A stretch of DNA of 64,000 bases. It comes from Erythroxylum novogranatense (Eukaryota > Streptophyta > Magnoliopsida > Malpighiales > Erythroxylaceae). Positions within the stretch are counted from its first letter, which is position 1; every line of letters starts with the position of its first letter. Of the stretch, positions 46,561 to 58,186 are shown piece after piece. Under the pieces are notes generated by a model. That model saw only the letters and a program-made list of their open reading frames with translations, ran no database searches and was not told the origin of the DNA. The stretch lies in the NCBI GenBank assembly GCA_029891385.1, contig CM057224.1, positions 30,087,005-30,151,004 of the forward strand. The letters run 5' to 3'. The position numbers were made by a program, and so were the translations under genes.

Positions 46561-49515
46561 TGGGGGTGTTAGTTAACAAAATTAATATTCATTATTAGTA
46601 GCATGAAGATATGGAGATTATGTCATTTGTTTTAATGCTATTTGAATATTTTATTTAGATTAATATAAATATTATATAATAAGTAATTATATTTACTAAT
46701 ATAATTATATATTTAGAACATTTGCCTTTAGTTTTATTTAGTTTACAATCAAATGTTTCATAGATGTAAAATTTAATTTTATAATGTTAAATAACATTTT
46801 AATATCTTTGTAGCAATCATATTTTATAGAAAAAGTTAAAACAGTTGAATATATTTAAGTATAGAGCAATTTTATAGTTATAAATGCACACTATTATTAT
46901 AATAAATCTAAATTTATTGTTAAAAATAATCAAATTAATTTCTTACTATTCATATTTAAATATAAAATTCAAATAAATTTAAGTAAATTGAAGCTAAAAG
47001 TTGTTATCTTTTCATGTTGTTTTAAAGTTTCTTTTCATATATTTAATAAGATACATGTTTGATAAATTACGATTCATACTAATTAACTTTTAGTAATATG
47101 TAATAAATAAAATATTAATAATCATATAATAATAAATAAGGATAAGGAACTATAAAATGTCAAGTCTTTAAAATCTTTTAAAAATTTTATTAAGTATTTA
47201 AACTTTTAAAAATAAATAATTTAATTATCTCTACTAACATTGTATAGTTTGACTAAAAAACACTTGAATATTAACATCTAAAGGGTTACATGACTACTTT
47301 TTGCATCATTATTGAGTATAAAATAAGTGACTATAATATATATGGCTCAAAAACTATGTTTGCAAGGACGAAGGATCACGTGGTTCTTTTAAATATCAAT
47401 CTTCGTATACTCTGTCAATTCATATTAGTAAACACGTTAATGAAAAGAAATGTCTAATTTTACCTAATTGAAAAAAATGTAAAGGTTAGATATTAAAGTA
47501 AAAAATAAAAGCTTTTACACTTATAATTCATTATTCTTAATAAATAAGGTAAAAGACATAACACTGGTGATTTAAATAATTAAATCTTTAAAATTCTTAT
47601 AAAATTCTTTATATTATTTAGTTTATAAAAATTCCTTCACTAAGACTTTAATTAAAAAACGACAAAACAAGCATGACATGAGCATCACATATCGATTAAT
47701 TAAATATTGTTGATATGATGACTTAATTTAACTCTTAAATTTGATCTAAACTAATTAAATTAGATCTAAATTGATAATATATAATAAATTAAAATCAAAT
47801 TGAAGTAAATGGATTGTGTTTAACTAGGTTAGGTCATCATGTCGATAATATTTTATTAGTCCACAAGTAATACTCATATTACTTACATTTCATCATTATC
47901 TTTTAATGAAAGTTTTTTATATATTAAAATCACAAGATCTTTTTGAGAATTTTAAATCCTATAGTTTTAAAAGTTACTAAAATATAGGAAGCCTTATATC
48001 TTTTACTCGTAATAAATGTGATATGAAATTGCCACTCTTTTATGTAATAAATATAAGAAAAACTGAAAAAGTTTCCTATAAATGCAAATGGTATTTATAT
48101 ATTAAAAAAGTAAGGATACGAATGAATGAAGAATTTATAATTATTAAATGCAATGCATAATTTTGAAGAAGCATGTAAATATTTAAAAGTATTATATTAT
48201 AAATTAAAAAGACCTACTTTAAAAGGTTCAAAGTTTGTAGAGTTAAATACACAAAATAATTATATCAATCATTAAAATAAGAGAGGATAGTCTATAGTGT
48301 AAATTTTGGTTATTATAATTCAATGCTATTTTAAAATTTTATGTAGTACTTTAATTGTTATAAAAGTAATATTTTACAAGTTTAAAATTAAATTCATTTT
48401 AACCATACACGTATATCATAATTATAATAATATTACCATAAGCAAATATATTTAATAAATAAGATAACTTTCTTATATACATGTATAATATTTTATGCCA
48501 TACAATTAATACTAATTTTATCATGTATTATTTAAAACCATTAAAAGATTGAAGCAACCTTATATTGATCAAATGAATATATTTATTTAACATAATTTTC
48601 ATTCTATTTTAGCTTTTTGAAATTTGTTTTGAATAGATATAAAGTAAGGAAATATAATACATTATATCATGTACATTTATTTAGCATAATTTATAGTATT
48701 TTATTTTGAATAAATATAAAGTAAAAAATAATACATTATATTATAAATCTTCTATCAATAATATATTTATATTTTATAAAATGAAAAAGAGTTCTTTATT
48801 ATTGTATAAATAAAATATCTATTTAAAACTTCGATATTACAAATGCATTATATATCTTTTTATCATAAATATATTATGAAAATATAAATGTGCCTTAATT
48901 TTATAAATATATTTATTTTGAATAATTAATATTTTCTTTTTTATAAATATTAATTTCATATAAAAATAAAATAGAACCAATTTCGTTAAGATGTCATGTG
49001 TCAAATATCGTTGAAAATAACTATGCTTTATATATGTAGATTATGCAATAAATTGCCAAAAAGGCGCGTCCTGACACAAACGTTGCAGTTAAAGAACAAT
49101 TTCTCTAAAGAATTCCATTAATAAATTGGTATCATTCCATCATTTGGCATTATGCTTGTAAATCAATAGGAACGACAATGTTCATGGATTTGTCTAAATT
49201 GAGATGTTTTTAATGGGTCAATTTATGAGCTAAATTAGATATCGTTTTGTTTAGAAGAGTTAGCCTTACAATTCTTTCCACACTCAATTCAAAAATATTA
49301 TTTTATATTTATAATTTTTGAAAATTATTTAAAAAGATTAGTGAAACTGCCGACGGTCCAACCCATTGCGGTCATAAAATGAAAGGATCCCTTTGTCACA
49401 GTATATGGACATGCAACTAGGTTTTTGCTTCTCTTCCAATTTACAGGTTAAATATTGGAGATTAATTTTAAAAATTCTGTATAGAAATTCAACTAAGGTT
49501 TTTGATGGACTTGGA
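46561..49515. other. Very AT-rich intergenic DNA
   Basis: About 3 kb with no credible coding frame. It contains weak inverted repeats (for example 47701-47724 against 47831-47855, and the palindrome AATTTGATCTAAACTAATTAAATTAGATCTAAATT written as two arms around 47740-47776), possibly an old MITE. Confidence 0.5.
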
Positions 49516-49980
49516 TGTAGGGATTTTAATCCCTTTAAAACACAGGATCGATTCATATCAAATCATCAAGAATAAAATAAAGCGGAAGCATACTTGAATC
49601 TATTGTGAAATTTACACTGAAGTTTTGCGGTTTGGTTTTCCAAATTAAAACGTAACCCCTTTTTTCTAGAGTTTTCCGTAACTTTCTGTTTTCTCTTTAA
49701 TGATGGGATTTTATAAAAAATTGAGGGTATGTTTAATTTGGGGACCATAACTATTTATATTAAATGTACCCTCAATTCTTTTATGAAATCCTATCATCAG
49801 AGAGAAAACAGAAAGTTACGAAAAATTCTAGAAAAAGGGGTTATGTTCTAATTTGGAAGACAAAACCACAAAATTTCAGTGTAAATTTCACAATAGATTC
49901 AGGTATGCTTCCGTTTTATTTTATTCTTGATGATTTGATATGAATCAATCATGTGTTTTAAAGGGATTAAAATCCCTACA
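49516..49980 (+). repeat. Palindromic copia 5' LTR
   Basis: Starts TGTAGGGATTTTAATCCC and ends GGGATTAAAATCCCTACA. The left arm (49516 to about 49740) and right arm (about 49760 to 49980) are inverted copies with about 90% identity by eye and a loop of about 20 bases (TTGGGGACCATAAC...). TG/CA ends plus a methionine-tRNA-type primer site two bases downstream mark it as an LTR. Confidence 0.7.
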
Positions 49981-49982
49981 AG

Positions 49983-49995
49983 TGGTATTAGAGCC
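49983..49995 (+). other. Copia primer-binding site
   Basis: TGGTATTAGAGCC matches the common plant copia site TGGTATCAGAGCC (initiator Met-tRNA) with one C-to-T change, two bases after the LTR. Confidence 0.8.
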
Positions 49996-50868
49996 AATTC
50001 ATAATTAGGTCATCAAGAATGGCTATTCGGTTTTCTTTTTATCTTCCATATTTGAGTTCTTTTCGATTCTTTTCTGTATATCTCGTTATTGTATGTACAG
50101 TGATAGTCTCATAGTTGTCTCATGGTTTTGATATCTTGATTTTCGTATATGTATTGGGTGATAACTCCTTGACTTGCAAAATGAAGCTTCTGGCAACGCA
50201 AGCCCCAGTAGCAACGGTCCGTAGCGTCCCTTCCCCAGACTGGATCATGATTTGCTGCTTTGACGGGACAAGACTTCATGGCGATAGACAAGACCCATGC
50301 AGAGTTGTTAGTGTTTACGAGCAGAGGCTTGGGCCAAAGCCTCCCAGTTAGGGCTCTCAACAACCCCAAAGCCCCCACCACGCCCAAGGCTAGCTCTCCA
50401 GATGCTGGGCCACTGCATAAACCCAACAAAGGGTCCAGAGGTCAAAAGGCCAAACAGTCATAGCCCATCCGTGGGCACCCCAATCCTAGTATAGTCAGTC
50501 TAGTGGAGAAAGCCCAACCTCGTCAAATCCAGCCCACCAAACAGGCCAACATCGTCACAGTAGAAATTGCTTCACACTCTAAAATGATTTGAAACAGTCA
50601 AGTCCTTGAAGCTTGGGAACTGGAAGTTAAGGGGCGACTCCAAAATATGGAAGGTGTTGAGGACCAAGCGGGGCCCAGTTTCACTAAAAAAACTCCCGGT
50701 TCCTCACTAGAAGGAACTTCCTGACATCGATATCAGTATTGCCCTGCCAGAAACTACGGATCCAAAGGAACGCCTAAAGCAGCATACATAGCAGTCCATG
50801 GGTGAGGCATCCAGTGATGCTCCTCTACGAGGTACCGGTTCTAGTTAATTTGCTTTTATATCGATACT

Positions 50869-51540
50869 GATTTGGAATTGTCAAGGAGCTGGGGGGAAGA
50901 GCTTCCACGCTAACCTTCGTAATTACCTTAGTCTTTACCAACCGGGGCTCCTGGTCCTCCTGGAAACCCGGATTAGCGGTTAGAGGGCCCACGCGATTAT
51001 TCAATCGTTAGGGTTCGACTACTCTTTCAGAGTAGATGCCGTAGGGTTTTCCAGGGGGATTTTGCTTTTATGGAAAGCCGCTCTCGACATTGATATTGTC
51101 TTAGCTCACCGACAATATATTCATACCACTGTTTGGTACAATTCGACCTCGTTCGAATTTACTGCGGTGTATGCCAGCCCTCAAGCCTCGACGCAAACAT
51201 ATCTCTGGCCGACGCTAGATTAGGTAGGGCGTTCAGCCCATCATCCCTGGCTCGTCGGTGGCGATTTTAATGCTAAATTGGAACTGTCCGATAAGTGAGG
51301 CGGGGCCCGAGCCCCTCGCGTTGTCCACAAATAGTTTCGGGATTGGGTGCACAGAAATAGCCTCTATGACCTCCGATACGTAGGTTCCAAGTTTACATGA
51401 CGTTGAGGGGTTGTCAAGGTGAGACTGGATCGTGTTTCTGGCTCTACGAAGTGGCTTCACACTTTCCCGTCTACGACCAATTACCATTTACCGTTCTTAG
51501 GTTCGGACCATCGACCTATAAAAATTCTCCTCCAGCCTAT
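50869..51540 (+). pseudogene. LINE endonuclease domain
   Basis: ILIWNCQGAGGKSFHANLRN (start of the L1 endonuclease, with the catalytic Asn in WNCQG), LLVLLETRISG (catalytic Glu), SRGILLLWK, VGGDFNAKL (the GDFN motif), RLDRVSGSTKWLHTFP and GSDHRPI (the SDH motif near 51508) are readable in order. Several stops lie in between, for example after RISG and after YLWPTLD, so it is not functional. Confidence 0.8.
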
Positions 51541-53345
51541 GAACCACTGTATTACTACCCCTCTGACTTTTAGATTCCAGAATGTTTGGCTTACTCATCC
51601 GGGGTTTGTTGACTTTTTAGAGGAGCATTGGACCCCAGGCCAGAGCACTTTGAACAAGTCACTCACCGACCTTTCCCAACAGCTCCAGAGCTGGAATCGT
51701 CACACATTCGGGAACATATTCTATCGCAAAAAAACGTCTCTTAGCTCGTATCCAAGGGCTCTAACAAACCATGACCGAGGACAACCTGGAGGACCTTTTA
51801 GCCCTGGAGGAACACTTGTGTAGAAATTGTTGCACGTCCTCAGCGAGGAAAAAATTTATTGGGACCAGAAAGCGAGATGTGATTGGATTTTGAAGGGCGA
51901 TTGAAATACTCATTACTAGCACACGCTCACCCTCGCCAAGAAAAGGAAATTGCAAGTCGATCGACTCCTTAATGCTCAAGGGGTACCTGTCACTAACCCT
52001 TGTGAACTCCGCAGCTTAGCGAGGGAGTTCTTTGCTCAGTTGTATACTCAAGAGGACGACTGGTATCCCCATTTTTAGATCTCAGCTGCATTCCCTCCTC
52101 TTTATGCAATATTTGGCATCAATCTTAATAAGGCACAAGGGCCTGATGGTTTCAATGCCCTTTTCTTTCAGAAAAATTGGGCGTAGGTTGGCCCCAAAAT
52201 TACAGAATTCATTCAAGCTGTTTTCAGGAAGGAAAAATGGGATACGGAGTTCAACCATACCCTCCTGGTGCTTGTCCCCAAAATCCCCTCCCTGATGAGT
52301 ATCGCCCAGTTTCGATCGATTAGCCTTTGTAACGTGACCTACAAGATTATCTCCAAGGTTGTTGTCAATCGGTTGAAACCTCACCTTGATTTCCTCATAC
52401 AGGAGAATCAATGTAGTTTTATCCCGAGCCGCCACATTACTGTTAACTTCATCATAGCCCAGGGAACCATTCACTCGATGCGGAAAAAGCAAGGGAGGAT
52501 AGGCTTTTTTGCTATCAAAGTTGACTTGAAAAAGCCTATGATCGTCTTTGATGGGACTTCATTTAAGATACCTTTCCAACCTACGGGGGCTTAGACAGGG
52601 TGAACTCATATTGCCTTACCTTTTCTTCCTGTGCCTGGAAAGGTTAGGCCAGCTTATTTCTAGACAAGTTGACCTCGGTCACTGGTGACCGCTTAAGCCA
52701 AGTCCCACCGGGCCTCCTCTCTCCTACCTCTTTTTCATAAATGACCTGGTTTTGTTCGCTGAAGCTATTAAACCCCAGACATAAGTTATAGCTGCAACAT
52801 TGGATGAGTTTTGTCAGGCTTCGGGTCAGCAAGTTAGTATGGTCAAAACTAGGGTTTTCTTTTTCCGGGATATTCTGCATAAGAAAGTTACTCGCCTTAG
52901 TCAAGCCCTGGGGTTCGAGAGCACAAATAATCTGGGTAAGTACCTTGGGGTTTCTATGATTCATGAGCGATCCTTGCGACGTACCTACCAATATATATTA
53001 GATAGGGTCCATCCGAAATTGACCGATTGGAGGGCTCAGCAATTGTCACTCGCGGGACGCGTCACTTTAACCCAATTTGTGATCTCGACCGTTCCTATCT
53101 ACATGATGCAAACGGTGCGATTGCCTAGGCAACTCTGTGATGATTTAGAGAAACTTATGTGCAATTTTATTTGGGGATCCACGACAGAACAACGGAAAGT
53201 CCACCTAGTGAATTGGGAGGCTATCTGTAAGCCAAAACGGGCAGGAGGTCTGGGCATAAATCGTCTCAGGACCTCCAATGATGTTCTTATGAGAAAATTG
53301 GGCTGGACTCTTCTAACTCAGCCATCAGCGCTTTGGGTCCGATAG
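51541..53345 (+). pseudogene. LINE reverse transcriptase domain
   Basis: Linker helix FLEEHWTP, NKSLTDLSQQLQSWNRHTFG near 51620-51715, then KAQGPDGFNALFFQKNW (52130-52185), QFRSISLCNVTYKIISKVVV (from about 52305), NRLKPHLDFLIQENQ, FIPSRHITVN and FAIKVDLKKPM. The catalytic FADD box is read as FIND near 52734-52745, so the first aspartate is lost. The distal part 52800-53345 is a long open stretch: DEFCQASGQQVSMVKT, GKYLGVSM, LAGRVTLTQFVISTVPIYMM and FIWGSTTEQRKVHLVNWEAI. Confidence 0.82.
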
Positions 53346-54869
53346 TTTGGTCCAAATACCACTTGGAACTGTACCAGGTTCCCCTCACAGTGTCCAGGAG
53401 TGGCGCATCGAGTTTTTGGAAAAGAATATGAGCGATTTGGCCCTTTTTTCGGCAAGGCTCGGACTAGACGCTGGGCAATGGTAGGCAAATTCACTTTTGG
53501 ATGGATAATTGGGTGTCGACATTGGGACCCCTCTTCTTCGTGACGACTACCCCTATACCCCACACTGAGCTCTCTACTAAAGTCGCGGATATGTGCTCGC
53601 CTGAGGTGTTGGGACCCGATCTGGGAACCGGATCTCAACCGAAAAACGAAGAACGAAGGAGACGAAAGCGAATGGCAACGGAAATTTCGCATCGAAATTT
53701 CGAATCGGAAACAAATAGCGGAAGTCAAAAGCAAAAATGAACTCGAATCACAAAGCAAAAGAAGCGAGAGCGAAGCGAATACGAATAACGACAAACAAAG
53801 CGAAAGCGGAAGTAAAACAGAAGTAAAGCGAATGCGGAACCGAAAACAGAAAATCAGAACGGTTACAATCAAAGACGCAACAGAGACGGATCGAATTCAA
53901 ACCTTACAATCAAAGTATACAAATGAGGTCAAATCGAAAAGCATAACAAATTTCTGACATCCGTGCATAAATTATCTTAAAGAAGCGTCGCGTTGGAAAC
54001 CCAAACTATCCAAATCCGGTATAATTAATTTTTTTCTCATATTTATTTATTACATCTTTAGGCAATCTCATTCAAATCAAACAAACAATTTCCACTCTTG
54101 AAAATTCATTCTCATGCAAATCTCAAAACTTGCTCATATTCTTATATATCCGTACACGTCCCAAAATATATTTTTATTCCAATTTTTATCGAAATTTTGG
54201 CAGCATAACGGTTGTTTTTATCCTAACCCAAACCTGCAAAGTGTTCAAAATAACACTTCTAAAAGCCCAATCAATCAAACAATCATCAAAATCAATCGGA
54301 CCCTCCGTCCGGGATCTCAGCTAAAACAATCGCAATCCTAATTCTAAAACATTCTCATAATTGTAATTCAATCTACTAGTCTCATACTTCAATCTCATTC
54401 CCAAACTTATACACAATTCCATATACAATTGCATACTCTCATACATAATCTTCATATATTCTGAAATACATCATAATCACTTAACGGCAATGCAAGCCAT
54501 TTACAAGATATTTCAAATCTCAATTCATAATACAATACAAACGATGCAAAAATGAACCAAATGTCTTCACATTCTTTCATCCGATCTCCTGCTCGAAACC
54601 TGAAGATGGGGATGAAAGGGGGGGTGAGCTCGAAAGCCCGTGGATAACACATTTATAAATCGACAAATAAGCAGAAATTATTTTTTTCATAAGCTTTTTG
54701 CCAAAAGGACTTATTTTTCAAACTTTGTAACTTTTCAAAACGGTTTCCTCAAACCTTTCAATTTTTCAAACTTTTCATAACAAAATTCACTTTTTCATTT
54801 CTCAACTTTAAGCATGAATGCAAAACACAGAAACAAATCAAAAACACGTAACATATCAAAATGGTCTGG

Positions 54870-55010
54870 TTCGGTCCAAACAGAACGTACTGTACATTCC
54901 CGCATAGCGGTCATTTGCAGTCGTGAACAGAACGTACTACACTTTCCCGCATAGCGGTCCAGTGTAGCCGTGAAGGGAGTCCAAAATCGGAGCTCCGTGC
55001 CATTAGCGGG
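54870..55010 (-). repeat. Two-unit tandem cassette of element C
   Basis: The unit AACAGAACGTACT(G/A)(T/C)AC followed by (A)TTCCCGCATAGCGGTC and (CAG)T(C/G)GTGAA occurs twice, about 62 bp apart. Reverse-complemented, it matches the B cassette at 21090-21240. Confidence 0.75.
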
Positions 55011-57269
55011 CAGCCGGGCGAAGACTATAACGAATAGAGACAATGCACTGACTCATAAGGACCTGACCAAACCCACTTAACACATAATCAAAAACGGAAA
55101 TTCGAATTGCCCGAAGGCATTTTTCAAAATCTTAATTTTCACACATACTAATCAAACTGCCCAAAGGCACATTTTAAAGCTTTATTTCATCGAACACAAA
55201 CGAACTCACAATTCACATAATTCATACAATTCAATTAATCAATAATTTCAACAATTTGCATAATTTATCAATGCATACACAACAAATGCATTTTCATAAA
55301 TTTCTATCAACACATCAAATCATTTAAATCAATGAATTTAAGCTTGTAATAATTTTTCAAAAATCATTCGGAAACAAATAAAATACGAAAATCTTTTCTT
55401 TCACTTTCTTAAATTTTCCAAAAGTCATATATGGCTTACAAATCAAAATATAAATATGCTACCCACCTCGAAATGATGCTAGGAATTCGTCTCGATCATC
55501 AATTTGACCAACGCTTCCTTTATTCTTCCAATTTAAAATTGACCTAAGCCATAATATCCAAATTCCACATCATAAATTGCGTAATTCCCAAAATTAACTA
55601 TCGGAAATTTATAATCATCATATTTCCAAGCTTTCTAAAATCAGAATTTCTAAAATCTTCAATTTCAAAATTTGACCTAAACCAATACACTCAAATTCAA
55701 TCTCATAACTAACTTAATTTTCAAAATTAATGTCACAATTCATCAATTCACACTAATTCCAAAATATTTAAATCCAATTTATCCAAATTCAATACCATAA
55801 AATACAATTTCTTCAAAATTAATTTCATATTCTACAAACCCATATCATTATCTATAATTCTACACCAAAATTTTACAAAATTCTTAATCACAAATTAAGC
55901 CTAAACTTTAATCAAATTTTCATCCAAAATTAAACACAACCTAAGGCATATATATCAAAATCAACTTCATAAATCACAAACCCAAGTCCTTTTTCATGTT
56001 TCTAAACCAAAAATTCATCAAAATCTCAAAGCTCAAAATTTCCTCTTACCTCATTTCTCCTCCAATTTTTGAATTTCTTGGCTCATGAAGATGCTCTCTT
56101 CATTCTCCATCCTTTTCCTTCTTGGAAAGATCCCAAAAGCCTTAAGAATCAAGTAGAAAATTTGGAACTTAGTTTTCTCTCTCTTCTTTTCTCCATATAC
56201 GAAACTCTTCACTCTTCTTCTTCTTATTTTCTTTCTTCTTTTCTCCTTCTTCTCTTATTCTTTCTAGAATTATCATGAATTCTCTCTTAAAAACGACACT
56301 CATCTGATTTTTAAGGGCCATGTCATTTAAAATGTGATAAAAAGACCAAAATGCCTCTCACATGTTACTTTATGTCTTGATTAATTTCGGATCTGATTTG
56401 CACTATCAATTTGAAGAAATTTGTCCAAACTTCCTTCTAGAGAAATGTTCCTCTCAATTATACGAATCCAATGCCACCGACCGCGCTCAATTCGGATCAC
56501 TACACCAAAAGTTATACGTAAAACAGTTCGGGTATATCCATATTCTAACACATTTTCCATGTACGATTATTTCCATCCAGAAATTTACATTCTTAATCCC
56601 AGAATTGAAACTCAATGTCTTCATAACAATTGTAGCCTTATGTCTCTAGTTTAATTCAAAATAAGAATCGCCTCATTTCGATTCCCAGATCAAAAGTTAT
56701 GCTCAAAATACTCTCAGATGTTCCTAATCTAACTATTACACTCTAATCCGAACTTCCATTCATAATTCGAAGGTCTTAGGGGCAAAATTAACATTTTATT
56801 TCTTCATATGATTTGTAGCCCCTTGTCTTATCTTTATTTCGCCTCAAGAATCGCTTCAATCGGATCTCTACAGATCCCGAATTTCACAAAATACTAAACT
56901 ATGTTCGGAAAATTTCCCGACTCACTTTGATTAAATTAATCATCACTAATTTAATCTCATAAAATTACAAATTTCCCATCAAGATGTAGGGAATTGTCTT
57001 AGGAATCCAACGCCGCAAGAATCAACTCAATCGGATGTCGGACGGAAAAGTTATAAGCAAAACAATGGAGTATGTTTAGAAAATTTCCTTTTTTAAACAA
57101 ATAGGAAAAGCCACGATCGTGCGTGTGCACGACCGCGATATCCGCATGGACCAGCGTATGCACGACAGCGACTTTTGGGTGGACCTGCACCCCTTTCTCT
57201 TTTATTTGTTTTTCCTGAAATTGTCAAAAATCATAACTTTTTATCCTGAACTCCAAATTTAACAAATTT

Positions 57270-57880
57270 GGTCTCTATGAAAAGCTTGAAGGAAGTTCTA
57301 TAACTTCCATGAAGAACTCCACAACCAATTCCATCTCTAAAATGATTAATTTTCTAATCAAATATTTAACCCAAATAATAAATACTTAAACAAAGTCCTC
57401 AACTTTGAAAATTTCTATCTTTCAACTCCAAACTCCAATCATGTCATATTTTATATCGATGCGAAGATCAGAAAGTCACCTAAAACTTTCATGAAGGACA
57501 CAAAAATCAATTTGATCTCTAAGGAAGTCAATTTTTCCATCAAAAGTTCTGTCCTCTAATAATCATGCAAAAACCATAATATAAACTTGTAAAAATCATA
57601 ACTTATTATTCCTTGATCGAAAAATTCCATATTTTATATCGAAATAAAGATCAAATCAAATTCTTCAACTTTCATGAAGAACATCAAAGCTCAATTAACC
57701 TCTAACTAGGTTAATTTCTCATTCAAAGTTTTAGCCATAATAAAAGTCAAAAGTCAACTATATCACACATAAACTTTGACTGATCATAACTTCCACTCCC
57801 GATATCGAAAAATTGCAAACTTTATGGGTACAGAAAGCTCTTAACATAACCTACAAGTTTCATATTGAACATTTTCTCAA
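57270..57880. repeat. Diverged ~190-bp modules centred on CTTTCATGAAG
   Basis: Each module has (A)TCATAACTT, a GAAAAATT(C/G)CA-like word, a GATCA or GAAAG word, a CTTTCATGAAG(A/G)AC word and then A(T)CAATT...(C)CTCTAA. Copies are near 57290, 57490, 57675 and, weaker, 57850. Similar modules occur in element A. Confidence 0.55.
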
Positions 57881-58186
57881 ATTAAGCCTAAATCAAAAGT
57901 CAACTCTCAAAGGCCAAAAAGTCAACCTTTTTACAATTTTTCATCTTTTCACACTTTCTCTCTTTATTTCTTGATTTTCAACTTAATTTCAATCAACTCA
58001 TCCACTTAAACTTGTATAATCCATACAAATCTATTCAAATTTTAAAATCATCAAACTCCATCAATTCTTTTCTCATCAATTTCTTAAAACATAATCACAT
58101 CTAATACAAACTTCCCATACGAACTTACTTATTTCATACTTTTTATATTTTTAAAATTCACTTAAAGATCGGGGTCTAACATGAGG

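Larger units (their letters stand above)
53607..58181 (-). mobile_element. LTR-like element C (4.6 kb) inserted in the LINE
   Basis: The left end is TGTTGGGACCCGATC and the right end GATCGGGGTCTAACA. The duplication TGAGG is present on both sides (53602-53606, 58182-58186). The ends carry an extra 10-12-bp inverted match (GGGACCCGATC against GATCGGGGTC). Inside are a tandem cassette (54870-55010), a region rich in TTTCATGAAG modules (57270-57900) and no coding frame. No paired LTR or primer site was found, so a solo LTR or LARD is likely. Minus orientation is chosen because its cassette is inverted relative to element B. Confidence 0.75.

Noticed and set aside
46561..49330. Very AT-rich block as a possible organelle insertion or matrix attachment region
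   Set aside because: No organelle gene or rRNA/tRNA sequence is visible, and AT-richness alone does not support a matrix-attachment call.
50109..50463. Open frames on both strands at the start of the LINE
   Set aside because: Probably degraded LINE ORF1; no zinc knuckle or other domain could be read, so no separate gene is claimed.
53318..53872. Open frame of 184 codons on the minus strand
   Set aside because: It crosses the LINE/element C junction at 53607, so it joins unrelated DNA, and has no recognisable domain.
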